From contig JAAELO010000457.1 of assembly GCA_024226555.1 (NCBI GenBank), forward strand, positions 62,001-126,000: a stretch of DNA of 64,000 nt, in the 5' to 3' direction. The notes below the pieces were generated by a model. That model searched no databases. It was not told the origin of the DNA and saw nothing but the letters and a program-made list of their open reading frames with translations. Positions 1-7,916 of this stretch are shown in pieces. Origin of the DNA: Desulfobacterales bacterium. Lineage in GTDB: Bacteria > Desulfobacterota > Desulfobacteria > Desulfobacterales > JAAELO01. Position 1 is the first letter of the stretch; every line of letters begins with the position of its first letter. Made by a program: the position numbers and the translations under genes.

Positions 1-722
1 AAAATAGGAGCTTCAAGCATTGGATAATGTCCTGCATTTTTACAGAGTACCATTCTGGAAAAAGGAAAATGTTTTTTAAAAAAACCCTCAAGAGTTTCTC
101 TTCTAAAATGTGGAAGATCATGCTCTCCGGTTAATACAAGTAAAGGCAAATCAACATGGTGCATCTCATCAGCAAAATCAGTTTCTGTGAACATTTCAAT
201 ATAACCCAATCTTGCAGCCTGAACTGAAGCATCTTTTGCTTTCTTTAGTTTATAATCTATCCAGTTTGCTGAAAGCCTGTTTCCTGTTCTATTATCAATT
301 AAAGCCCTTGCAATGTCGTCATCTGTAACAGACTTCCTTAGTTCCTTTAGGTCAGAATCATCAAGTTTAAGTCCACATCCAGGAACAGGGGTAACTGCAA
401 CTAAACTGTGAATAAGATCTGGTCTGTCAACGCAAATCCTTTGAGCTACCATAGCTGACATTGAGTGACCCACAAGATGAACTTTTTCATTGAAAAGTTT
501 TTCTATAAGGCTAATTATATCTGATGTTGCTTCATGAACTGTGAATTTACCATCAAGTTTTCTTGAGAAACCATAGCCTCTTAAATCCACAAAGATATAT
601 GTGAATGCTTCCTGATCAAGGTATGGTAGCAAATTAGTGTAATTATTATGGTCTCCTAACCATTCGTGCATAACTACAACTTTTTCACTTCCCTCTCCAT
701 GTATTTTATAACCAAGCATCAT
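1..722 (-). CDS. alpha/beta hydrolase (3' end outside window)
   Basis: Translation from 722 leftwards gives an alpha/beta-hydrolase fold protein that is still open at base 1, so the C-terminus is missing. Visible are the nucleophile elbow GHSMS (Ser), the late acidic motif GEHD (Asp) and the terminal AGHYP His, so the Ser-Asp-His triad looks complete. The family covers esterases, C-C hydrolases and dehalogenases, and the substrate cannot be read from sequence. Two in-frame ATGs are adjacent at 722 and 719; GGGAA in the end of the preceding gene can serve as ribosome binding site. It starts 5 nt after the Lrp-type regulator stop on the same strand, so the two are probably one transcript. Confidence 0.85.
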   Translation of the reverse strand, partial: MMLGYKIHGEGSEKVVVMHEWLGDHNNYTNLLPYLDQEAFTYIFVDLRGYGFSRKLDGKFTVHEATSDIISLIEKLFNEKVHLVGHSMSAMVAQRICVDRPDLIHSLVAVTPVPGCGLKLDDSDLKELRKSVTDDDIARALIDNRTGNRLSANWIDYKLKKAKDASVQAARLGYIEMFTETDFADEMHHVDLPLLVLTGEHDLPHFRRETLEGFFKKHFPFSRMVLCKNAGHYPMLEAPI

Positions 723-727
723 TTTTC

Positions 728-1204
728 TTATTTCCCAGTTTCAGTTTCAAAGTAAAGCTTTGTTTCTGTTTTAACGTCATCAAGAACAAATGATGATTTT
801 ATATTTTGAATACCTTCTATACCTGCCAGTTTTTCATTAACAAAATTTCTGTAAGCCCTTATGTTATGAAGCACAACTTTAAGAATAAAATCATACTCAC
901 CAGAAACCTGATAGCATTCAAGAACTTCATCTAACTTAGATATCTGGTTTTTAAAAGAATCCAGAGATTTTAACTGATGTAAACCAAGTGAAACAGTTAT
1001 TATGGCAAGAAGTTCATAGCCTGTTTTTTCACGATCAACAATTGCTGAATATCTTGTAATTAATCCGGCTTTTTCAAGTCTTCTTACTCTTTCAAGCATA
1101 GCAGGAGGAGAGATACCAATAGATTCGGCAAGTTTAGCATTCGTAATTCTTCCATCATTTTGAAGAATATTTAGTATTTTTCTGTCTGTTTTATCAAATA
1201 ACAT
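728..1204 (-). CDS. Lrp/AsnC family transcriptional regulator
   Basis: N-terminal winged HTH (about residues 4-60; KLAESIGISPPAMLERVRRL recognition region) followed by the RAM/AsnC ligand-binding domain (about residues 65-150), the usual length for the family. These proteins sense amino acids or other small metabolites and often regulate the neighbouring gene. The frame is open up to 1231, but the ATG at 1204 is preceded by TTAGGA at good spacing and gives the canonical DKTDRKIL N-terminus, so that start is preferred. It lies divergent from the ADP-forming acyl-CoA synthetase across a 300-bp region with repeats and a palindrome, which suggests that gene as a target (inference). Confidence 0.9.
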   Translation of the reverse strand: MLFDKTDRKILNILQNDGRITNAKLAESIGISPPAMLERVRRLEKAGLITRYSAIVDREKTGYELLAIITVSLGLHQLKSLDSFKNQISKLDEVLECYQVSGEYDFILKVVLHNIRAYRNFVNEKLAGIEGIQNIKSSFVLDDVKTETKLYFETETGK

Positions 1205-1231
1205 AGCAATTCCTAAGCTGTTGAATAACAT

Positions 1232-1535
1232 TTAACCAAATCTATAATCTATAATCTATAATCTGTAATTTTAATTTTAATTTTTTCATTTATTGTGATC
1301 TAAACAAAATAACATTTTTTTTTAAAATATCAATAGTAATGTTGACCTGGAACTTTGACTTTCATTTGATGAACCTTTAAAATCAATATGCAGTGAAGGT
1401 CTTAATAAAAAAAACCTGCACATTCTCACTTGATCACTTATAATTAATAATATAACGTTATATATCATTTAATATTAATATAATAAAGTGCATAATCTAT
1501 ATAGACAATTATAATTAACATATAGGGGTTAAACA
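1232..1535. promoter_or_regulatory. divergent intergenic region with 14-bp palindrome
   Basis: This 304-bp gap separates the Lrp-type regulator from the acyl-CoA synthetase. Besides the 7-bp tandem repeat it holds a perfect palindrome ATATAACGTTATAT at 1450-1463, about 75 nt before the synthetase start, and very AT-rich flanks. It may hold both promoters and an operator. No RNA gene or further coding region is seen. Confidence 0.5.
1241..1268. repeat. 7-bp tandem repeat (four units) upstream of the Lrp gene
   Basis: Three exact TCTATAA units followed by one TCTGTAA, read on the plus strand, 37-64 nt before the preferred lrp start. On the minus strand they give repeated TATAGA, a -10-like string. 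Unit-number change by slippage could alter promoter spacing; this is inference. Confidence 0.8.
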
Positions 1536-3926
1536 ATGGAGACTTCAATAAATTTTGAAAAAATAACCAGGTGCTTCGAAAATGCAGATAAACAAAAAAG
1601 GTCTTTTTTGTATGAGTTCGAAACCTACGAACTACTTAAAAATTCTGGTGCGGAGACTCCACCACCAGTTCTGTTTCTTGAAAAAGGTAAAAGGCTTGAT
1701 GACGAATATTTATCAAAAATGATTGGTAATAAAGTTGTTTTAAAAATAGTATCTCCTGAAATCATCCATAAAACAGAGGTTGAAGGGGTTAAAATCATAG
1801 AAAATTCGCCCTCTAAAATTAGATCTGCATGGCGAAGAATGATTGATGAAGTACCTGATAAATATCATACGTGGATAGAAAAAAATAGAAAATCTGCGCC
1901 TCAAAATTACAAGAAACTGAATAATAAAGAGCTTTTAAAAAAAATCTCTTCCGACATAAAAGGTGTTCTTCTCTGTAAATTCATGCCCCCGGATTCAGAT
2001 GCTTTTGGGAATGAACTGATTGTTAGTATTAGATGCACAAGAGAGTTTGGGATGGTCATTACCGCAGGGCTTGGTGGTACAGACACAGAACTTTATGCAA
2101 AAAGATTCAGAAAAGGCCAGGCTGTTGTATCGGCTTCAACTAAACAGACAACAGGAGAGACATTTTTTAAACTCTTCAAGAATACAATTGCATATAAAAA
2201 ACTTGCAGGGATTTCAAGGGGTCAAAAAAGAATTGTATCAGATGGTCAGCTTATTGAATGTTTTTCTTCATTTATAGAGCTTGCAAATCACTATTCTCCC
2301 CTAAATACAGATGCACCATATATAATCGAAGAACTTGAAATAAATCCATTTGCTTTTACAGATTACCAAATGGTGCCGCTTGATGGTATGTGCAGATTTA
2401 TAAAAAGTTCTAAACTGCCGGTTAAAAAGGACCTTACTAAAATAAACTCAATGCTTCATCCTGAAACGATTACGATAATTGGTGTGTCAGAAACTAAAAT
2501 GAATTTTGGTCGTATTATACTTAATAACATAATAAATAGTGGGTTTGAAAAGAACAGTATCTCCATAATTAAAAAAGGACCAAAAACTATTGATAGTGTC
2601 AAATGTATTGATCAAATCTCAGATATGAAAAAAACAGATCTTTTTATAGTAGCTGTTTCAGCAGATGTTGTCCTAAATATTGCTGAAGAGTTAATTGAAA
2701 AAAAGCTGGCAAACTCTGTTATGCTAATTCCAGGAGGAATTGGTGAGAAAGAAGGCAGTGAAGATATGGCTCATGCTCTTACATCAAAAATTGAATCTGC
2801 ACATCTAAATGGAGATGGTCCGGTTTTTCTTGGAGGAAATTGCATGGGTGTAATATCTCACCCTGGTAAATTTGATACAATCTTCATTCCGGAAGAAAAA
2901 CTTCCAAAACAAAGAACTTCTGCTAAAAAGAACTCTGCTTTCATTAGTCAGAGTGGGGCTTTTTTAATAACAAGGACAAGCAAATTTCCTATGCTTGACC
3001 CGTCATATATGATCTCAATTGGAAATCAAACGGACCTTACAGCCGGTGATATTGTAACTTACATAAAGGATCTTGATCATATCGATATAATAGCGGTTTA
3101 TATGGAAGGTTTTAATGATTTCGATGGACTTAATTTTGTTAAAGCTGTCAAGTCAGCTGTTTTAATGGGAAAAACTGTTCTTTTTTATAAAGCAGGTAGA
3201 ACAGAAGAAGGAAAAAGTGCGACATCTGGCCATACAGCCTCCGTTGCCGGGGATTACATGGTTTGTGAATCCTGTGTTAAGCAGGCAGGAGCTATTGTTG
3301 CAGATACATTCTCACAGTTTGAAGAACTTTATATGCTATCAGTAAGATTAAATGACAAGGAGATAAATGGAAGGCGCCTTGCAGCTCTAAGCGGTGCAGG
3401 TTTTGAGGCTGTAGGAATGGCAGATAGTATTCAGGGTGATGATTTTTCAATGGAGATGGCGGAACTTTCAAAAGAAACCACTGAACAAATTAAAGAGATA
3501 ATAAAAGAGAATCGCCTTGAAAAACTTGTGGATATCAAAAACCCAATGGATATAAATCCAGCTGCAAACGATCTTTTACATGTTTCGATCACAGAAAAGA
3601 TGCTGGAAGATGATAATGTGGATGGAGCTGTTGTCGGACTTGACCCGATGTCTCCAGCTATGCAAACTCTACCTTTTGGTGTTAGAAAAAATGAATCATT
3701 AGATTCAGATAAAAGTATAGCAAAGTTAATGCCGGAATTATTTGAAAAAACAAATAAACCTTTAGTAGGCGTTGTAGATGGAGGCAAATTGTACGATGAT
3801 CTGGTGGAAATGCTTGAAGAATCAGGGGTTCCTGTGTTCAGATCCAGTGATAAAGCTGTTCTTGCACTTGCAAAATACATTGAAGGAAGGCTTTATGCAA
3901 AAGAGATGATAAATATGAATCAATAA
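1536..3926 (+). CDS. acyl-CoA synthetase (ADP/NDP-forming), beta-alpha fusion
   Basis: 796 residues with the domains of ADP-forming acyl-CoA synthetase, which makes ATP from acyl-CoA (acetyl-CoA or branched/aromatic acyl-CoA). Order here is ATP-grasp first (about 25-290; VVLKIVSPEIIHKTEVEGV, LGGTDTEL, LEINPF), then CoA-binding Rossmann (about 305-440; IIGVSE, GGNCMGVI), then the flavodoxin-like ligase part (about 465-790; FISQSGA). The phosphorylated His is probably H566 in SGHTASVAGD. Many bacterial relatives (Pat/ACD type) have CoA-binding first and ATP-grasp last, so this is the swapped arrangement. There is no GNAT domain. AGGGG precedes the ATG. Likely role: substrate-level phosphorylation in fermentation, or acid activation. 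Confidence 0.88.
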   Translation: METSINFEKITRCFENADKQKRSFLYEFETYELLKNSGAETPPPVLFLEKGKRLDDEYLSKMIGNKVVLKIVSPEIIHKTEVEGVKIIENSPSKIRSAWRRMIDEVPDKYHTWIEKNRKSAPQNYKKLNNKELLKKISSDIKGVLLCKFMPPDSDAFGNELIVSIRCTREFGMVITAGLGGTDTELYAKRFRKGQAVVSASTKQTTGETFFKLFKNTIAYKKLAGISRGQKRIVSDGQLIECFSSFIELANHYSPLNTDAPYIIEELEINPFAFTDYQMVPLDGMCRFIKSSKLPVKKDLTKINSMLHPETITIIGVSETKMNFGRIILNNIINSGFEKNSISIIKKGPKTIDSVKCIDQISDMKKTDLFIVAVSADVVLNIAEELIEKKLANSVMLIPGGIGEKEGSEDMAHALTSKIESAHLNGDGPVFLGGNCMGVISHPGKFDTIFIPEEKLPKQRTSAKKNSAFISQSGAFLITRTSKFPMLDPSYMISIGNQTDLTAGDIVTYIKDLDHIDIIAVYMEGFNDFDGLNFVKAVKSAVLMGKTVLFYKAGRTEEGKSATSGHTASVAGDYMVCESCVKQAGAIVADTFSQFEELYMLSVRLNDKEINGRRLAALSGAGFEAVGMADSIQGDDFSMEMAELSKETTEQIKEIIKENRLEKLVDIKNPMDINPAANDLLHVSITEKMLEDDNVDGAVVGLDPMSPAMQTLPFGVRKNESLDSDKSIAKLMPELFEKTNKPLVGVVDGGKLYDDLVEMLEESGVPVFRSSDKAVLALAKYIEGRLYAKEMINMNQ

Positions 3927-4000
3927 TCATTAAAACAGCTATATTTTCTATGTCATTACACATCTTAAAAAAAATATTTTTTTTAGAAAAAAAGAGTTGA

Positions 4001-4045
4001 TTTATGCTAAGTTTTATATATAATATTCATAAATCTTAGCATAAA
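4001..4045. promoter_or_regulatory. 11-bp perfect inverted repeat before the recombinase-like gene
   Basis: TTTATGCTAAG at 4001-4011 is matched by CTTAGCATAAA at 4035-4045 with 23 nt between. It lies 30 nt before the start of the recombinase-like gene. It could be an operator, a hairpin in the leader, or a binding site of the recombinase-like protein; the spacer is longer than the usual 6-8 bp recombinase core. Confidence 0.6.
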
Positions 4046-4075
4046 TATTATTTCTTTAAAAAAGGAGATGATCAT

Positions 4076-4663
4076 ATGACCAGTGGAAACAAAAATCATC
4101 CTAAAGCCGGATCACAAATCAAAGTAGAGCCGATTAAAAACCTTAAAGATATTAAAGCTATTAAAACATTACTAAAGGATAGCCCGAGAAACTCCACACT
4201 TTTTATATTGGGTATAAATACCAACCTTAGTCCCAGCGAGTTAATACATCTTAAATATACCGATGTTAAGGATCTGGGAGACAATGGAATAATAAAAATT
4301 GAAGATGAAAATGGAAAAGTAAAGGAAGTCACTTTAAACCGTTCCTGCATACTATCCATAAAAAGCCTTATTGAAGGTAATGAATATGAAGAAGATGACT
4401 TTCTGTTCAAATCACAGCGTGGTAAATTAATTGTTCCATCAGTCCACAGACTTATTGATAAGTGGTGCACGGCTGTTAATTTGAAAGAGAACTATGGTTC
4501 CCATACATTAAGAAAAACATGGGGTTATCACCAGCACCACACATTTGGAGCTGAAATCAAGGATCTGATGGGTTATTTCAATCATAGTTCGAAGAAACAA
4601 ACCATGGATTATCTATGTATTGATGAGAAGAAAGCCCAGGATCTTTTCCTTAATGAATTATAA
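4076..4663 (+). CDS. tyrosine recombinase-like protein lacking the first catalytic Arg
   Basis: 195 residues corresponding only to the catalytic domain of phage-integrase/XerC-type tyrosine recombinases; there is no N-terminal core-binding domain. The box II motif is present (H143-T-L-R146), H170 occupies the later His position (FNHSS), and Y179 in the TMDYL context is the expected nucleophile. At box I the usual TGLR-x-SEL reads TNLSPSEL, so the first catalytic Arg is replaced by Ser52. This predicts weak or no strand cleavage, or a DNA-binding role only. A strong AAAGGAG precedes the ATG. It stands alone, with no excisionase, att repeat or phage genes beside it, and an 11-bp inverted repeat lies just upstream. 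Confidence 0.8.
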   Translation: MTSGNKNHPKAGSQIKVEPIKNLKDIKAIKTLLKDSPRNSTLFILGINTNLSPSELIHLKYTDVKDLGDNGIIKIEDENGKVKEVTLNRSCILSIKSLIEGNEYEEDDFLFKSQRGKLIVPSVHRLIDKWCTAVNLKENYGSHTLRKTWGYHQHHTFGAEIKDLMGYFNHSSKKQTMDYLCIDEKKAQDLFLNEL

Positions 4664-4692
4664 ACAGCTATTTTAGTACCTTAAGACCAAAG

Positions 4693-4715
4693 TTGGGTAC
4701 TGTCATAGTACCCAA
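4693..4715. terminator. hairpin after the recombinase-like gene
   Basis: Perfect 9-bp stem TTGGGTACT / AGTACCCAA with a 5-nt loop, 30 nt after the stop. A strong T-run is lacking, so termination is plausible but not certain. Confidence 0.5.
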
Positions 4716-4787
4716 TACTCTTTAGATATTTGACTTTCTTGTCCAAACAGATTAAAAGAGATTTTTCATTTAAAGGAAATCTTTATC

Positions 4788-6758
4788 ATGTGCTCAAAAC
4801 AAAAAAGTTTATTTATCTTTTTCACATTTATTCTGACGTTTATCATTGCGACCCCTTTAGTCACTGCAAAAGAACAAAAACTAACTATAATTCACAGTAA
4901 TGATATCCATTCCCATCTAATGAGTTTCTCTCCATCAATGGATTTCACATATGAAGTTAACGATGATTCTACAGTTGGTGGCATAGCAAGAATAGCAACA
5001 GTGATTAAAAATATTAAATCCAAAAGAAAAAATCCTGTTATAGTAGTAGATGCGGGGGATTTTATGATGGGCTCAATATTCCATACCCTTGCTCCGGAAA
5101 AAGCATTTGAATTAAAGATAATGAAAAAAATTGGTTATGATATGCTCACCTTAGGAAATCATGAGTTTGATCTAACACCAAATATACTTGCAAAAATCCT
5201 CAATAAGGCTAATGAAAATAATTCCCTGCCACCAATAGTTCTCTCAAATATGAAATTCAACTTGTATGACAAAAGAGATGATACATTGTTTGATGCTTTT
5301 CAAAAGGGTTTAATAAAAAATTACAGGGTAAAAAAGATAAATGGTCTCAAGATAGGTTTCTTTGGTCTTATTGGTAAAGATGCCGCTTTTAAAGCAAAAT
5401 ATTCAGAACCTGTAAGCTTTAAAGACCCTGTTAAGAGTGCAAGAACAATTGTCAAAGTATTGAGAGATGTGGAAAAAGTTGATTTGGTTGTATGCCTTTC
5501 CCATAGCGGCCTTAAGAGAAAAAGAGGTGTTTCTGAGGATGAGAATTTAGCACAAAAAGTTAAGGGAATTGATGTAATAATCAGTGGACATTCACATACT
5601 ACGACAGACAGACCAATAAGGGTAAATGGTACTCTAATTGTTCAATCCGGATATTATGGAAAAAATCTTGGTATATTAGACATTTCAAAGGGTGCAAAAG
5701 TTAAATTGTCTTCATACAAACTCTTGAAAATTGATGATAAAATTTCAAGTGATTTATCGATTTTAAGAGAGATTAGTGATTATAGAAATGAAATTGATAA
5801 AGAGTTTTTTTCAAAATATGACCTTGAATCCAGAAAAATAATTGGTGAAACAACATTTGATCTTAAAAGAGAAGCAGCCGAGTGTAGTATTGGAAATTTA
5901 CTCTCAGATTCCATCAAATGGTATGTTAATAAGCACTCCTACAATAAAGATAACCCAGACTCTAAAGTCATAGGATCAATTATTGCTCACGGAATGGTGA
6001 GAGAGGGTCTGATGAAAGGCAAAACTGGAAAATTAAGCGTTGGGGAGATATTTAAAACAGTCCCTATGGGTATAGGTGAAGATTTATCAATGGGATACCC
6101 TCTTGTTTCTTTTTATATCTATCCCCATGAACTAAAAAAAGGTCTTGAGATTATAACGAGCCTGAGGCCAATTATTGGTGATAGCTTTTTCCTCCACATT
6201 TCAGGTGTTAAATTCAAATATAATCCCAATAGAATGATTTTTGATAAAATTTCAGAGATCTACCTTGGAAGTGAAGAAAGTGGTTATACAGCATTTGATT
6301 ATTCAAAATCCAGAAAAAAACTTTTTCGTATAGCAACAAATATATATGTGGCAAGTTTCCTTAAAGAAGTTGGTAAAAGGACCTATAACATACTGAAAAT
6401 TATTCCAAAAAATAGTAATGGAATTCCGATAAATAATGTCAAAGATCTGATTGTCGACGCTGATAATACAATTGATGGAATACAGGAATTAAAAGAATGG
6501 AAGGCTCCTGTTGAGTATATCGCAAGTTTTAAAGATACCAACGGAAATGGCATACCTGATATCCCATTAAGTTACAGTAAGAAAAAAGGGATAATAACTG
6601 TTGAAAAAAGTGTAAACCCTTACGAATTGATTAAAAACGGAACATTTATAACCTGGGTAGGTTTTTTATGTGTTATTGGTGTTTTCTTTATATTTATTTT
6701 TATTACAGGATTTATTTTAAATAAAATATATCCTGACAAATTTACCAGAAATTCATAG
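4788..6758 (+). CDS. secreted, C-terminally anchored 5'-nucleotidase / metallophosphatase
   Basis: 656 residues. A signal peptide (about 1-27, ending near TAKEQ) is followed by a calcineurin-like metallophosphatase domain with the metal motifs HSNDIHSH (near 35), DAGDF, LGNHEFD, SHSG and SGHSHT. A 5'-nucleotidase C-terminal substrate domain covers about residues 350-545. UshA-type enzymes hydrolyse nucleotides and UDP-sugars in the periplasm. Unlike soluble UshA, this one has a hydrophobic segment at about 620-645 followed by a basic tail, which predicts anchoring to the membrane with the enzyme outside. AAAGGAAA precedes the ATG. Its 3' end overlaps the convergent aldolase gene by 6 nt. Confidence 0.88.
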   Translation: MCSKQKSLFIFFTFILTFIIATPLVTAKEQKLTIIHSNDIHSHLMSFSPSMDFTYEVNDDSTVGGIARIATVIKNIKSKRKNPVIVVDAGDFMMGSIFHTLAPEKAFELKIMKKIGYDMLTLGNHEFDLTPNILAKILNKANENNSLPPIVLSNMKFNLYDKRDDTLFDAFQKGLIKNYRVKKINGLKIGFFGLIGKDAAFKAKYSEPVSFKDPVKSARTIVKVLRDVEKVDLVVCLSHSGLKRKRGVSEDENLAQKVKGIDVIISGHSHTTTDRPIRVNGTLIVQSGYYGKNLGILDISKGAKVKLSSYKLLKIDDKISSDLSILREISDYRNEIDKEFFSKYDLESRKIIGETTFDLKREAAECSIGNLLSDSIKWYVNKHSYNKDNPDSKVIGSIIAHGMVREGLMKGKTGKLSVGEIFKTVPMGIGEDLSMGYPLVSFYIYPHELKKGLEIITSLRPIIGDSFFLHISGVKFKYNPNRMIFDKISEIYLGSEESGYTAFDYSKSRKKLFRIATNIYVASFLKEVGKRTYNILKIIPKNSNGIPINNVKDLIVDADNTIDGIQELKEWKAPVEYIASFKDTNGNGIPDIPLSYSKKKGIITVEKSVNPYELIKNGTFITWVGFLCVIGVFFIFIFITGFILNKIYPDKFTRNS

Positions 6759-7916
6759 AACTAACTTAAAATACTCCTCCATACATCTGTTTTCTATCTC
6801 AAGAAGTCTCTTGAAAGGTTCATTAAAATCTTTTTCTCCTGTTGCAAAAACTCCATGACCATAAACAATAACTCCATTATTATTTTTAAGTTCCGGCGGC
6901 ACAGTATTGCATAAGCCAAAACTACCTGTACCAACTTCTCCTGGAACGATTGGAATACCAGATATCTCTCTTTTTTCAGGGCAAATCTTGAAACAGCTTC
7001 CTTCATTTTCACAATCATTTTTATCACAGTTCATGGACATTATAACTGAAAACAGAGGATGTCCATGTAGTATTGTTCTGCAATCAGTATCAGATGCTAT
7101 TTTCATATGGGCTGATAATTCACTTGATGCTGTCAAACCTGTACATGTTGAACCATCAAATGGACATGCATCTATATATCCATCAAGTTCATCTAAAGAA
7201 CTGCCTGTTTGACTAATATAGATATTTCCATTATAAAAAGCAGAGACATTACCAAAAAATGAATCAACTAACCCGTATTCAACTGTTAGTTTCCCAGCTT
7301 TTGCTACAGCTGAATAAACAGATTCTTCATTTTCAAAAATATCTTTAGAAAGTGTATTTTTAAAATCAGGATATGATCCTTTATAGTTTTTTACGAAATT
7401 AAAAACCCCTTCCATTTCCTTATCCGATCGATTTTCCTTTTTTAACTTCAGATAATCGGAGAAAAACTTTACAAATGTTGAAAAGCAAACAGAACTGAGA
7501 GTCACAAAACATTGCTCAGGTGAGACAGTGCCATAGGTAATAACTCCAAAACCATCAATTATTACACATTTTCGTTCCTTAAGTACCTCTATCGCCTCTG
7601 ATGTAGAATAATTATTAAGAACAGGAAGATCATGCAGAAAAGTTCTTGTTTCACAATCTTTTGGCTCTATCTTATCAGCGTTTTCTTCCAAAACTCTTTT
7701 GGAAAGAAAATTTATAATTGACCCGTAAGGCTCTTTTGGCTTAGCAAAAAGAAGTGAGTTAATGCTTAATTTATCGAAGATCTCTTCAAGGCCTTTTACT
7801 TCAAGGAGCCCTTCCCATAAAATATCATCATCAATACCACCTATTAAAAATCTATCTTTATCAACTAGCCCGGCTTCTAATAGTTTTGTTGCGTACTTAT
7901 TAATTAGTTTTTCCAT
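6753..7916 (-). CDS. class II aldolase/adducin family protein, two-domain, with Cys cluster
   Basis: 387 residues. The C-terminal half (about 200-385) is a class II aldolase domain with the zinc ligands H284 and H286 (HGHP) and H354 (YGHGVF). The N-terminal half (about 60-160) looks like a degenerate copy of the same fold (FLHDLP, DGFGVITYG) without the full His set. A four-cysteine insertion, C297-x4-C302-x5-C308-x3-C312, lies between the zinc motifs and could bind an extra metal or Fe-S centre. The family includes fuculose-1-phosphate and ribulose-phosphate aldolases and dehydratases. It overlaps the end of the aldehyde oxidoreductase gene by 13 nt, implying translational coupling and a shared pathway: a sugar-phosphate-like aldol releases an aldehyde that AOR oxidises (inference). 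Confidence 0.82.
   Translation of the reverse strand: MEKLINKYATKLLEAGLVDKDRFLIGGIDDDILWEGLLEVKGLEEIFDKLSINSLLFAKPKEPYGSIINFLSKRVLEENADKIEPKDCETRTFLHDLPVLNNYSTSEAIEVLKERKCVIIDGFGVITYGTVSPEQCFVTLSSVCFSTFVKFFSDYLKLKKENRSDKEMEGVFNFVKNYKGSYPDFKNTLSKDIFENEESVYSAVAKAGKLTVEYGLVDSFFGNVSAFYNGNIYISQTGSSLDELDGYIDACPFDGSTCTGLTASSELSAHMKIASDTDCRTILHGHPLFSVIMSMNCDKNDCENEGSCFKICPEKREISGIPIVPGEVGTGSFGLCNTVPPELKNNNGVIVYGHGVFATGEKDFNEPFKRLLEIENRCMEEYFKLVL

Noticed and set aside
3431-3880. Long open frame opposite the acyl-CoA synthetase 3' part
   Set aside because: Antisense shadow of a clearly conserved coding region; no ribosome binding site and low-complexity Ser-rich product.
4076-4663. Integrase of a genomic island
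   Set aside because: No att repeats, excisionase or phage genes nearby, Arg I is missing, and the only tRNA gene is 56 kb away.
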